The position numbers and the translations under genes are program-made. A DNA stretch of 64,000 bases, taken from contig NZ_JAVDYJ010000001.1 of the NCBI RefSeq assembly GCF_031458395.1, positions 2,418,001 through 2,482,000 of the forward strand, read 5' to 3'. The notes beneath the pieces were generated by a model. That model had not been told where the DNA came from and ran no database searches. It saw only the letters and a list, made by a program, of their open reading frames with translations. This DNA comes from Enteractinococcus fodinae. GTDB lineage: Bacteria; Actinomycetota; Actinomycetes; Actinomycetales; Micrococcaceae. Shown piece after piece: positions 25,751 through 34,446 of the stretch. Numbering within the stretch: the stretch's first letter is position 1; each line of letters opens with the position of its first letter.

Positions 25751-25914
25751 TCGCAGAACATTTTCCCATTAAGGATTCAGCACAGAGGGGTTAGATTTCT
25801 GGCACTTACCTAGCCGGTTGCTCAGCGCGCCTAACATTGGGCTTAATCGGGGCAGGCTCACCTGGTCGTCGTAGGCTGGATGCTAGATTCCCTACCGCTC
25901 ACTGAAGGAATGCT

Positions 25915-27015
25915 ATGCCGCTCGAATTTTCACACACCACCTTGGGTCAGCGCGTACTGTTTGGAGCTGGCCAAGCAGCAAGCCGCCTTGCCGAAGAGGT
26001 GCAGCGCTTGGGTGCACAGCGCATCATGTTGATCGCGAGCGCTTCGAAACGAGAGCTGGCACAACGTGTTGCTGCCGAAATTGATGTGGTGGTGAACTAC
26101 GACAATGTGGTCATGCACGTGCCCATCGAAGTGGCCCAAGACGCCCGCCAGGTGGCACGCAAGAACGCAGTGGATCTGCTGATCTGTGTCGGTGGCGGTT
26201 CTACTACCGGGCTGGCCAAAGCCATCGCGTTGGAAACCCGGCTGCCCATCATCGCTGTCCCAACCACCTACTCGGGCTCAGAAGCCACCAATGTCTGGGG
26301 CCTGACCGAAGCTGCACGCAAGACCACCGGAATCGATGACGTCGTCCTGCCGACCACCGTAATTTATGATGCCGAGCTGACCATGTCACTGCCCGTGGAG
26401 CTGTCGGTGGCCTCCGGCCTGAACGGGATGGCCCACTGTATCGATGCGATGTGGGGACCCCACGCCAACCCAATCAACCAGGCGCTCGCCGCCGAAGGGA
26501 TCTCAGCCCTTGCAACCGGGCTGCCCGCCATTGTGCAGGATTCGCAAGATCTTGCCGGTCGGGAGCAGTTACTCTACGGCGCCTACCTGTCTGCGGTCGC
26601 ATTTACTTCTGCCGGATCCGGGCTGCACCACAAGATCTGCCATGTGCTGGGCGGGACCTACAATCTGCCCCACGCCCAAACACATGCCACCGTGCTGGCC
26701 TACGTTCTAGCCTTCAATATGGATGCCGCACCCGATGCACGGGACCGGATCGCTAAAGCCCTTGGTGCCGATGATGCACTGGAGGGGCTCCAACAACTGC
26801 GCGCCCAACTGGGTGCTCCTGACAAGCTGACCGACTATGGCTTCACCGAAGCCGATATTGTCGAGGCAGTTAAGATCATTCTGCCGGCAGTTCCCGCAAG
26901 TAATCCTCGACCAGTCACCGCTGAAAACCTGACTGAGCTACTGCAAGCCGCACTCGTCGGGGATGACCCGGCGGTCTTGCTTGAATCCCCGGCCTCAGGA
27001 CCGCACACATTGTAA
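25915..27015 (+). CDS. Maleylacetate reductase (iron-type alcohol dehydrogenase family)
   Basis: The 366-residue protein has 'VLFGAGQAASRLAEEVQRLG' at the start, the NAD-binding 'LLICVGGGSTTGLAKAIAL', 'PIIAVPTTYSGSEATNVWG' and the metal/active-site region 'NGMAHCIDAMWG' plus 'GLHHKICHVLGG' and 'NLPHAQTHA'. These are the marks of maleylacetate reductases, which reduce maleylacetate to 3-oxoadipate in hydroxyquinol and chloroaromatic degradation. No ring-cleavage enzyme is adjacent, so here it stands alone and the pathway must be completed elsewhere. The start has GAAGGA upstream of ATG. A palindrome lies 165 bp upstream. Confidence 0.85.
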   Translation: MPLEFSHTTLGQRVLFGAGQAASRLAEEVQRLGAQRIMLIASASKRELAQRVAAEIDVVVNYDNVVMHVPIEVAQDARQVARKNAVDLLICVGGGSTTGLAKAIALETRLPIIAVPTTYSGSEATNVWGLTEAARKTTGIDDVVLPTTVIYDAELTMSLPVELSVASGLNGMAHCIDAMWGPHANPINQALAAEGISALATGLPAIVQDSQDLAGREQLLYGAYLSAVAFTSAGSGLHHKICHVLGGTYNLPHAQTHATVLAYVLAFNMDAAPDARDRIAKALGADDALEGLQQLRAQLGAPDKLTDYGFTEADIVEAVKIILPAVPASNPRPVTAENLTELLQAALVGDDPAVLLESPASGPHTL

Positions 27016-27119
27016 AAGCCGATCCAGCCCCCGGCGCGCTTGATGCAGGTGGTGGCGCATCGACACGGCAGGACCCAGGTTGACGGCGACCTTGTTGCCT
27101 TCGGGTAGCTGGAGGTGGT

Positions 27120-29510
27120 TCAGCGGTCACTATTTCGTGGTAGTGCCCGTAGGATGATGCACTGATCGACGGCGCCTTCAATGGCTTCTCGACTATAGAG
27201 CAGGGGAAAGGAGCCATCCTCGGCCCAGAGGTCCAAGAGATCCGCGTAGTGCTTTGAGCGGGGATCTCCGGATTGGCCGGGGGTGTTAACCGCTCGGCTT
27301 TGGTCCCATTCGCCAACGTCTAAGACCATGCGGAAGCTGGCGCCCAGCACTGCGTTGAATTCGGCGTCGTATGCGGCCATGCCCACGGTGTCGCCGCTGC
27401 CCGCCCGGGCAACGGATGGCAGGCTACCCCAGTCTGCTGGCACGTCGGTGACTTTGCTCAGTACAGGGTGGCGCAGTGTCGTTTGGTGCAAGGCTCCCCA
27501 CGTCCAGCTTTCGCGGTCGGGTCCCAAAAGCTGTGCTATCTCTTCCAGTGCCTGGCCCAAGGTTTGCGCCACTCCTTCGTTAAGGAGCGTGAGGTCCTGG
27601 TCAATCGCTTGATCGAACATTGCGAGCATACGCATGTCGGGTCGGAGATCGGAGCTGAGAGTCTCGGCCCGCAGCAGACGGTGTCTAGCCTTGGCCGCTG
27701 CCGCAGGGGTGACGTTCAAGCGCTTGAGAGATTGGTCTACGAGCCAGGGGCGTAGGTGTCGACGCTGCCACACTTGGTACAGCAGTGCGGCGAAAGAATC
27801 CACGGACTCTGTGCCGTCCCAAGTTTGCAGCTGTGCCCATTCGTCTTGATACTGCTCCGGACGTACCCTGTGGAGGGTATCGAGCAGGTGCCGCGCGTGG
27901 AGATTATCTGCGTTGGACTGCATAGCCAGGCTTGAATCGATACCGATCGACTCGCCGCTGGAAAACCATTCAACGAGCCGTTCATGGCGGGCGTCAGAGG
28001 ACCAGTCGCTCGTGGTCGTCAGTGCATCGTTGTCGAAATCAGCTGGCAAGTTGTGCTCGTTGGAGCTGGTGAACCACCCGGATTCGGGGTTATGGACCGA
28101 GGGCAACTCCTCGACGGCAGCGAAACCATCCCACTCGTAGCGGCCGTCGCCGGGTACGGGGTGTGAACCATCCCAGCCGGGACGCCGGGGCACTAGAGCG
28201 CTGGCCTGCCAGCCAATGTCTCCGTCTGTCGTGGCGTACACCATGTTCACGGCCGGAGCACCCCAGCGGCGCAACGACCGGCGGAACTGTTCAGCGTCCG
28301 CTGCGTCCTGATATTCAAGGCTGGCCAGATAGGGAGCCATGCCCGGCTGTAGCCACACTGCTCGCACGGCCACAGCGCGGCGGTTTCCAGTATCTACCGC
28401 CACGACGGGCCCGTGTCGGGTGTAGGACAGGGAATGAATAACATCCTCGGCTCCGGCGACAGCAGCCCGTTCTTCGATGGTCTCGAATTCCTCCCACGCA
28501 CCTTTGTAGAGGTAACGGTCATCGTCTTCAGGGTGGAGTTGGTAGATGTAGAGGTCCTCGTGATCTACCGGCCAGATCGTCAGCCCGAACGCCACGCGCC
28601 CGTTGTGCCCGATGGAGATACCCGGCAGGTTTGGTTCGCCAGCGCCAATCACACTCAACCCCGGGGCCTCCAGGTGTGCCAGGTACCGCAGAGATGGCAG
28701 CGTTACCGCGCGGTGTGGATCATTGGCTAACACCGGTCTGCCGGTTGCCGAAAGTGACGGCGCGACCACCCAGTTGTTGCTCCCTGATGGCGCAGGCTGC
28801 TCTGCTGAAGTGCCAGCACCGAAATCCACCGGAGCGAATGCCAACCGGTAGACCTCCAGTACGGACTCCGACAGATGTTCATACAGACTCGGGTCTGTGG
28901 GTCCCGTGATGTTCGAAACCGGCTCGCGCACAGACCTCAGTTCTTCGCCTTCTGGCCCAAGGTCCCGCACGGTCAGGGCACGGGCCAATTCTTGCTCCAC
29001 GTTATAAAGCAACCCGTGGGTGCGGATCCGCACCACATCCTCCGGGGCCCAGTGGGCGGGCTCGTAGCCGAGCTCAGCAAATTCGGGTGGCAGCCGACGC
29101 GCCGGGTCTTCCAGAGCCCAGTTCACGAAGGCGTTCACGCCGGTCACGAATGCGGTGACGATATCTTTGGCCTCGGTGCTGTAGGACAGCCACTCGGCGC
29201 GCATGTCGCCGCGGTATAGGAATAGTCGGGTGGCTCGATCTTGAGCGACATGTCCTGGTCCGAGGGCTTCGGACAGCCGGCCCAGGCCGCGACGGCGCCA
29301 CAGGTCGATCTGGAATAACCGGTCTCGGGCTGCCTGGAAGCCTTGGGCCATATATGCATCCATCCTGGACTGCGCGTAAATGTGCGGAACACCCCAACGG
29401 TCGACCAGAACTTCCACGTCACGGTCAAGACCGCTGACCTCGAACTCTTCGGAAGTGGCCCCTGAAGCCTGATCTGTGGGTTCTGTATCGATATCTCGTC
29501 GGGAGCTCAT
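27120..29510 (-). CDS. Penicillin acylase family Ntn-hydrolase, cytoplasmic
   Basis: This 796-residue protein has the family N-terminus 'VEVLVDRWGVPHIYAQSRMD' and 'QGFQAARDRLFQIDLWRRR'. The self-processing junction is 'PSGSNNWVVAPSLSATG', with the nucleophilic Ser at about residue 244 becoming the beta-chain N-terminus. 'GRPVLANDPHRAVTLPS' and 'LPGISIGHNGRVAFGLT' follow. It belongs to the S45 amidase group (penicillin G acylase, AHL acylase, aculeacin acylase). Unlike most characterised members it has no signal peptide, so it is probably cytoplasmic. Its amide substrate is unknown. A broken LysR-type regulator gene lies divergently 70 bp upstream. Confidence 0.88.
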   Translation of the reverse strand: MSSRRDIDTEPTDQASGATSEEFEVSGLDRDVEVLVDRWGVPHIYAQSRMDAYMAQGFQAARDRLFQIDLWRRRGLGRLSEALGPGHVAQDRATRLFLYRGDMRAEWLSYSTEAKDIVTAFVTGVNAFVNWALEDPARRLPPEFAELGYEPAHWAPEDVVRIRTHGLLYNVEQELARALTVRDLGPEGEELRSVREPVSNITGPTDPSLYEHLSESVLEVYRLAFAPVDFGAGTSAEQPAPSGSNNWVVAPSLSATGRPVLANDPHRAVTLPSLRYLAHLEAPGLSVIGAGEPNLPGISIGHNGRVAFGLTIWPVDHEDLYIYQLHPEDDDRYLYKGAWEEFETIEERAAVAGAEDVIHSLSYTRHGPVVAVDTGNRRAVAVRAVWLQPGMAPYLASLEYQDAADAEQFRRSLRRWGAPAVNMVYATTDGDIGWQASALVPRRPGWDGSHPVPGDGRYEWDGFAAVEELPSVHNPESGWFTSSNEHNLPADFDNDALTTTSDWSSDARHERLVEWFSSGESIGIDSSLAMQSNADNLHARHLLDTLHRVRPEQYQDEWAQLQTWDGTESVDSFAALLYQVWQRRHLRPWLVDQSLKRLNVTPAAAAKARHRLLRAETLSSDLRPDMRMLAMFDQAIDQDLTLLNEGVAQTLGQALEEIAQLLGPDRESWTWGALHQTTLRHPVLSKVTDVPADWGSLPSVARAGSGDTVGMAAYDAEFNAVLGASFRMVLDVGEWDQSRAVNTPGQSGDPRSKHYADLLDLWAEDGSFPLLYSREAIEGAVDQCIILRALPRNSDR

Positions 29511-29580
29511 TGGGCATTCCTTTCGTCGTGACTAGAGTCACCTGAATTTGTCTCACCCACCAATGTCGCACCGATCTGCC

Positions 29581-29998
29581 ATGCTGTCTATTGAATCTTT
29601 GTAGCCATAAATACTTCCGCGCCGTAGCGCAGACCGGTTCGGTCAGTCAGGCGGCACAGCTGATGTCTGTCACCCAGCCGGCGGTGTCAAAGCAAATAGG
29701 AGCCCTGGAGTCGCGGCTGTCCCTGAAGCTCTTTCATCGGACCTCTGCGGGAATGACGATGTCCGCTGCTAGAGAGGCCCTGTACGAACTCGGCGCTGAT
29801 GTACTCACCCGGTTTGACCGGATCGAAGACACTCTCAATACCCGGTTTGCGGGTCAACCTGCGGTGCGTATCGCATGCCCACACACCACGGCGGCTGGCT
29901 CGCAGCTTCAGCCACTGGATGGCGACCACACAGCCCTGGAGCACTGCGCCGACACCGGTATGTATAACCATCCCCAGAGACAGCGCAGACCCGAATAA
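29581..29998 (+). pseudogene. LysR-type regulator, frameshifted and truncated
   Basis: The expected start ATG CTG TCT ATT GAA TCT TTG at 29581 gives MLSIESL and then hits TAG. The continuation 'KYFRAVAQTGSVSQAAQLMS' lies in the next frame, so a short insertion or frameshift separates them. The winged HTH ('VTQPAVSKQIGALESRLSLK') and linker helix are intact, then 'VRIACPHTTA' is followed by sequence with no substrate-binding domain, and the frame ends at 135 residues instead of about 300. Most of the effector domain is gone. It would have controlled the divergent penicillin-acylase-family gene. An HTH-only protein made from TTG 29591 is possible but would lack a clear start signal. Confidence 0.75.
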
Positions 29999-30019
29999 TC
30001 CGCGGGGGCTCCAGTAGGT

Positions 30020-30772
30020 TTAATCCCCCTGAGATACTGAGCTGCGGTCCTCAGATTCGCTGTCCCCCTGCTTGCGAGGAGTGCGAACCAAGAAATACAT
30101 GCCCACTACGGTGATAACCCCGGCTATCGCTGCTGCGAAGGGCACCCCTTCTTCACCAACATAATTCTCTAGCGTGGTGCGGGCTTCTGATTCGGGTACC
30201 GCCAAGGCTAGGACCACGAACGCGCCAACTACCAGTGTGGCCAGGATCTGTCCGAACCAGCGTCGCCAGCGTTTGTTGCCTTTATTGGCCAGTGACTCCC
30301 CGGCTTTGGCTACTTGCTTGGCTTTCAACACTCGCAGTGCACCCACGCTCCGTACCGTGCGGAACAACTGCATGGGGCCGATACTGAAGATCACGGCCAG
30401 GATGGTTGCAATGGTGAGTCCGATCAACCACCAGTTGCGACGCACCCAATCGATTTTCTTCGGTGAGATCAAGAAAAATATGGTGGTTTCAATAACCAGC
30501 ACCGCTGTGGTCAGATACAGGAGGATGTGCCCGATCATTTCCAAGGGCTCATCGAATAATGTCAGAAAGACTGCCGGAACTGAAAGAATTGCTGCGATCA
30601 GGACCGGCCAAGCAAGCCTCTTCTCCCACCGCTCCTGAATCTCATCGATCTTGTCGTCGCTCGTTTTATCGAAGCCAGCAGCTGCCACATCCTTGGCTTC
30701 ATCGCTCGCCTTTTGTGCGCGAGAATGGTTCGCGTCGCCTGCACGGTCCTTCGGAGATTCAGCGGTAGTCAC
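30020..30772 (-). CDS. Voltage-sensor-like integral membrane protein
   Basis: This 250-residue protein has a charged N-terminal region (residues 1-50), then about four hydrophobic segments between residues 53 and 150 and a fifth and sixth after residue 170. The segment 'LFRTVRSVGALRVLKAKQVA' has basic residues spaced along a helix as in the S4 of voltage-gated channels, preceded by S1-S3-like helices. A pore loop with a K+-type selectivity sequence (GYG) is not visible, so it could be a voltage-sensor-only protein or a diverged ion channel. Two helices follow. Function is unproven. Copy 2 of the structured element lies just upstream. Confidence 0.55.
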   Translation of the reverse strand: MTTAESPKDRAGDANHSRAQKASDEAKDVAAAGFDKTSDDKIDEIQERWEKRLAWPVLIAAILSVPAVFLTLFDEPLEMIGHILLYLTTAVLVIETTIFFLISPKKIDWVRRNWWLIGLTIATILAVIFSIGPMQLFRTVRSVGALRVLKAKQVAKAGESLANKGNKRWRRWFGQILATLVVGAFVVLALAVPESEARTTLENYVGEEGVPFAAAIAGVITVVGMYFLVRTPRKQGDSESEDRSSVSQGD

Positions 30773-30841
30773 CCTGTCATGATACCGCTGCGGTAGTTCG
30801 AGAAGGGTACCGCCTCGAGATCCTCGGAGTGTCCGCTAGTG

Positions 30842-30945
30842 CAAAAGAAATGAGGTCCCGGGCTCGCATCCGGGACCTCATACCTTCATCACTCGCACCT
30901 TCAAGAGGTAATAGCACCCTAAGACCCCACTCTTGCGAGCAGCTG
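30842..30945 (-). repeat. Structured intergenic element, copy 2
   Basis: Hairpin arms TGAGGTCCCGG (30851-30861) and CCGGGACCTCA (30870-30880), with CAAAAGAAA on the left, give TTTCTTTTG after the hairpin on the minus strand, as in an intrinsic terminator. The box (30886-30922) is the most diverged of the six (CGCACCTTCAAGAGGTAA), and the last part is replaced by another sequence. It lies directly downstream of the cupin gene on the minus strand, so it may end that transcript. Confidence 0.75.
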
Positions 30946-31017
30946 ACGCCGAGTTGGCTCAAGCATGAACGGTTAGCGAAGTATGCGAAGCATCAAAGTC
31001 ACACGTTGATGATTTCA

Positions 31018-31395
31018 CTAAATAAATTCTTGAATAATCGTCGGCGAGGCATGAATGCAGACCATCTGGAGATTGCTCTCGCCTTGAGCACGGAAACGAT
31101 GTACCGTTTCTGCCGTGACCGTGACGATGTCACCCGGGTGAGCATGCAGTTGCTCTTCTTGGGTCTCAATGCGGACTTCACCGTGGAGCACGACCCAGGT
31201 TTCCGTATAGGGATGCCAATGAAATTCCGGGCCGCTTCCCGGTGGCGAATTGACCCAGAAAAACGAAATATCAGCCTGATGGTCGGCACCAGTAAACCTG
31301 GCTGTTCCAGAATCAGGCAACTGCACCGCTTCGCGATTGGTGACCGTGATCATCGGGGGTCTGCTCTCTACTGTCGAACCCGAGCCTTGCCGCAT
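31018..31395 (-). CDS. Small cupin-domain protein
   Basis: This 125-residue single-cupin protein has motif 1 'FHWHPYTETWVVLHGEVRIE' (residues about 57-76) with the metal-ligand pattern H-x-H-x3-E, and motif 2 'HPGDIVTVTAETVHRF'. Such stand-alone cupins bind a metal and act as isomerases, dioxygenases or sensors; the substrate cannot be told. Translation may begin at an inner ATG (31353), which removes a 14-residue unstructured leader. The gene is flanked on both sides by copies 2 and 3 of the structured element. Confidence 0.75.
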   Translation of the reverse strand: MRQGSGSTVESRPPMITVTNREAVQLPDSGTARFTGADHQADISFFWVNSPPGSGPEFHWHPYTETWVVLHGEVRIETQEEQLHAHPGDIVTVTAETVHRFRAQGESNLQMVCIHASPTIIQEFI

Positions 31396-31482
31396 CGTTG
31401 CTTCGCAGATTACTTTTACGCATCCCGGTGGTCAAGGGAATTTAGGAATGCTTTTTGGCAAATAGGCCCCACATCCGTGGTT

Positions 31483-31592
31483 GAAAAAAGAAATGAGGCC
31501 CCGGGATGAACCCGGGGCCTCACAATCTCATCACTCACACCTTGAAGAGGTGATTACTAGTCTAAGAAACGTTCCTGGTAATTTACTTGAAT
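31483..31592 (-). repeat. Structured intergenic element, copy 3
   Basis: Perfect 12-bp arms TGAGGCCCCGGG (31494-31505) and CCCGGGGCCTCA (31511-31522) enclose ATGAA. GAAAAAAGAAA to the left gives TTTCTTTTTTC after the hairpin on the minus strand, a textbook intrinsic terminator. The conserved box is 31528-31564, followed by AGAAACGTTCCTGG. It lies 74 bp after the ykoC stop on the minus strand and probably terminates the thiamine transport operon. Confidence 0.85.
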
Positions 31593-31665
31593 TCACCACA
31601 AAGCCCCAGCAGAAACGACTCGGAGAAGCCTGTGCACTCGCGTCGATCGTTAGTGAAACTGCAAC

Positions 31666-32412
31666 TTAGAGCCATGGCAAGGCGAAGACCACCGCAAAGG
31701 CGCACACGGCGAGTCCTAGCAGGATGTCAGTGGCTCGCAGGTGAATCGGGCGGTACACCGTCCGTGGTTTCAGACCGAATCCGCGCGACTCCAGCGAGGT
31801 TGCGATTCGTTCGGAACGTCGTAGGGCAACGATCAACACGGTGAAGACCAACCGGCCGGCTTCTTTGAGTTTGAGCTTGGGTTTGCCCTTCCTCGACAGT
31901 GTGGCCCCGCCTTGGCGCATCAGTTGTGCTGCACGAATGGTCTGCCATTCGCGCGGCAGACCAAGTAGCAACTGGTAACCGGCCAGGATCGCAAAGGTAA
32001 TTGACGCGGGCAGTTTCAGGTTCTGGTTCAGCGAGCGCATCAACGCAACCGGTGCGGTTGAGGTGAGGAACAGGATCGAGGCTACCCCAATGACTAGGGT
32101 TCTGGCCGCTAGTGCCGCTCCGATCCAGACGCCGTCCTCGGGTCTGGAAAATACGTTGACCAGGAACAGCCCGAGCCCGAATGCGAAGAACGGGATGTGG
32201 GCGGCGGCCAACCATTTGAATGGCACCTTGCCGATGGTCAGAGCGACAATAACCAGCGCCACCCACAGTGCTGCCGGGCGGATGGGATCCCAGATGAAGA
32301 GCAGTGATACCGACAGCACAAACAGGCTGATGAGTTTGATCGAGGGGTTCCACCGGGTCAGGATCCCGGGTTCGACCAGCGTTGAGGGGTGTTGGATGGT
32401 CAGGGTGCTCAT
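31666..32412 (-). CDS. ykoC: ECF transporter transmembrane component (EcfT/YkoC)
   Basis: This 248-residue membrane protein of the EcfT/CbiQ family has helices around residues 25-70 and 90-140 and a last one at 225-245. The two coupling-helix motifs that contact the ATPases are visible as 'TIRAAQLMRQGG' and 'RSERIATSLESRGFG' (A/S-x-x-x-R-G type). It couples ATP hydrolysis to the substrate-binding YkoE. Its start overlaps the ykoD stop by 4 nt, and it is the last gene of the riboswitch-controlled operon. Confidence 0.88.
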   Translation of the reverse strand: MSTLTIQHPSTLVEPGILTRWNPSIKLISLFVLSVSLLFIWDPIRPAALWVALVIVALTIGKVPFKWLAAAHIPFFAFGLGLFLVNVFSRPEDGVWIGAALAARTLVIGVASILFLTSTAPVALMRSLNQNLKLPASITFAILAGYQLLLGLPREWQTIRAAQLMRQGGATLSRKGKPKLKLKEAGRLVFTVLIVALRRSERIATSLESRGFGLKPRTVYRPIHLRATDILLGLAVCAFAVVFALPWL

Positions 32413-33824
32413 ACCAGGGCTCCTTGTGCCACGGTCACGACTCGGGTGGCCCAGGCATCTGCCACGCGTTTGTCGTGGGTGATGATCGCAACCGCTCCCC
32501 CGTTGTCAGCGTGGTCGACCAGTTGTTGCAGCATGACCGTGGTGTTGGCCCGGTCCAGCCCGAAGGTTGGCTCATCGGCAAGCAACACTGTGGGTTCGGT
32601 ACGATACCTGGCGGCCAGTAGTCCCGCCGCAACCGAGAGCCGGCGTTTTTCGCCACCTGATAGCCGGAACGGGTTGAGCTCGGCTAAATGTGCCAGGCCG
32701 AAGGTTTCCGTGAGTTCTTGAACGGCTTGTTCCGTTTGCTTGTCGAGTGGCAGACCGAAGCGCAGTTCATCGTGGACCGAGTGGGTGAGGAATTGGTGCT
32801 CGGGGTTTTGGAAGACCATCACCGGTTGCCGCCCGGAAAGATCTCCTTCGGGTTGGATCAGCCCGGCTAATGCCATCAGCAGGGTGGTTTTGCCGGTACC
32901 GTTATCCCCCATCACCGCGATGCGCTCACCCGGGTAAATGTCGAGGTCAATGTCGGTGACGACCGGGTTGGCCTGCGGTACTGGTCGGACCGTGAGACTC
33001 TGGGCTGAAAGTAAAGGTTCCGAGCCGGTTGATGCTGGCGTGTGGAAGGCCGGTAGTTCTACACCTGGTGTCCAGACCCCGTTGGCTTCCAGCGCTGCGG
33101 CGTGTTCGGATAGGACTTCATTGGTCGGCCCGTCTGCCTTGAGTTTGCCCTGGTCGATGACCACGGTGCGTGCTGGCAGCCCCGGCCCGTCGGCGAGTTC
33201 ATCGAGCCGATGTTCGACCAAGATTAGTGCGCCGGTATCACCGGTGAGTTCGGTCAGGATGTGCATGACCGAGGCGACCCCGGCCCCATCCAACATCGAT
33301 GTTGGTTCGTCAGCTAGCACGATGTTGGGTCGGGCCGCGAGCGCTGCGACCGTGGCGATGCGTTGGACCCACCCACCGGATAGTGTTTGGGTGCGCTGAT
33401 TGATCAGGTGTTTGGCATCCACCGAGGCCAGGAGTTGTTGGACTCGGTCGCCGATCTCGGCCGGGTCAACACCGTGATTTTCTAAGGTCAGTGCGATTTC
33501 GTCTTCGACCAGCGGCAGCGTGAGGCTAGCGTGCGGGTCCTGGGGCACGTTGCCGACCTTGGCACTGAGTTGGGCCACCGTGTTGGTGATAACTGGTTCA
33601 CCGGCGACATTGCACTCCCCGCTGATCTCCAGCGGTACCGAATGCGGCACGACCCCGCGGATCGCATCCAGCATTGTGGACTTGCCTGCACCCGAGGCAC
33701 CCAACAACAGCACTTGTTCGCCGGGGTGCACGGTGAGGTTGATGTCCTCGAGCAGCACCCGCTGGCTGCGTGGGTCCACGGCGGTGAACCCACGCAGCTC
33801 AACGAGTGGTTGGCCTTGCGTCAT
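32409..33824 (-). CDS. ykoD: Duplicated ABC ATPase of ECF transporter (YkoD)
   Basis: This 471-residue fusion contains two ABC nucleotide-binding domains. The first has Walker A 'LLGASGAGKSTMLDAIRG', signature 'LSGGWVQRIATVAALA' and Walker B 'NIVLADEPTSMLD'. The second has 'VMGDNGTGKTTLLMALAG', 'LSGGEKRRLSVAAGLL' and 'VLLADEPTFGLDRA'. A single fused EcfA1-EcfA2 chain is the normal form of YkoD. It powers uptake of hydroxymethylpyrimidine or a related thiamine precursor. It overlaps both neighbours by 4 nt. Confidence 0.92.
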   Translation of the reverse strand: MTQGQPLVELRGFTAVDPRSQRVLLEDINLTVHPGEQVLLLGASGAGKSTMLDAIRGVVPHSVPLEISGECNVAGEPVITNTVAQLSAKVGNVPQDPHASLTLPLVEDEIALTLENHGVDPAEIGDRVQQLLASVDAKHLINQRTQTLSGGWVQRIATVAALAARPNIVLADEPTSMLDGAGVASVMHILTELTGDTGALILVEHRLDELADGPGLPARTVVIDQGKLKADGPTNEVLSEHAAALEANGVWTPGVELPAFHTPASTGSEPLLSAQSLTVRPVPQANPVVTDIDLDIYPGERIAVMGDNGTGKTTLLMALAGLIQPEGDLSGRQPVMVFQNPEHQFLTHSVHDELRFGLPLDKQTEQAVQELTETFGLAHLAELNPFRLSGGEKRRLSVAAGLLAARYRTEPTVLLADEPTFGLDRANTTVMLQQLVDHADNGGAVAIITHDKRVADAWATRVVTVAQGALV

Positions 33825-34444
33825 CGTTGCCTTCCGATGGCGTAGTTGTCGACGACTCCGGTCTTCTTAATAGCTTTCACTAGCACCCATGCCAGCAACC
33901 CACCGAGGATAATCCCCGAGGAGCAGTGGATGATTAGACGCAGGCCGAAGATCTCCTGGCCGAACCAACCGAAGCGGATGGCAGACGACCAGAACACGAA
34001 GAATGCGCCCAGGAACCCACTGATCGCAAAGCGGGTGATACCGAAGTGCCTATACCGGCCAATGGCAAACGGTAGTTCTGAGCCCAGACCTTGGAGGAAG
34101 GCCGACAGCAACAGAACTGGTCCGACCGGGGAGCCCAGGAACACGAACTCCATGGTCGCCGCCAGAATTTCGGCCAAGATCCCAGAGCCGGCTTTGCGGG
34201 TGATGGCCACCGCCAGCGGGGCAACGAGGAGCCAGCCGCCTTGGAAGAAGTGTTGGGCGAGGTCACCTGCCGGGCCCATGGCGATAGCCAGTGCGTTCCA
34301 GGCTTGGACCAGCGCCCAGTAGACGAACCCGAAGACAACACCCAGGACCACCACGAGTACGAGGTCTTTGAGTTGCCACCGAAACGGGCTGTCGTAGGGG
34401 TTGCGGTACTCGCGTTTGCCTTGGGAGGATACAGCGTTGCTCAT
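33821..34444 (-). CDS. ykoE: ECF transporter S component, YkoE family
   Basis: This 207-residue substrate-capture component has about six membrane helices. The N-terminus 'FRWQLKDLVLVVVLGVVFGF', 'FFQGGWLLVAPLAVAITRKA' and 'LLLSAFLQGLGSELPFAIGR' are typical of the YkoE family, assigned to thiamine/hydroxymethylpyrimidine uptake. Position between ykoF and ykoD downstream of a TPP riboswitch supports that substrate class. The stop overlaps the ykoD start. Confidence 0.92.
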   Translation of the reverse strand: MSNAVSSQGKREYRNPYDSPFRWQLKDLVLVVVLGVVFGFVYWALVQAWNALAIAMGPAGDLAQHFFQGGWLLVAPLAVAITRKAGSGILAEILAATMEFVFLGSPVGPVLLLSAFLQGLGSELPFAIGRYRHFGITRFAISGFLGAFFVFWSSAIRFGWFGQEIFGLRLIIHCSSGIILGGLLAWVLVKAIKKTGVVDNYAIGRQR

Positions 34445-34446
34445 GT

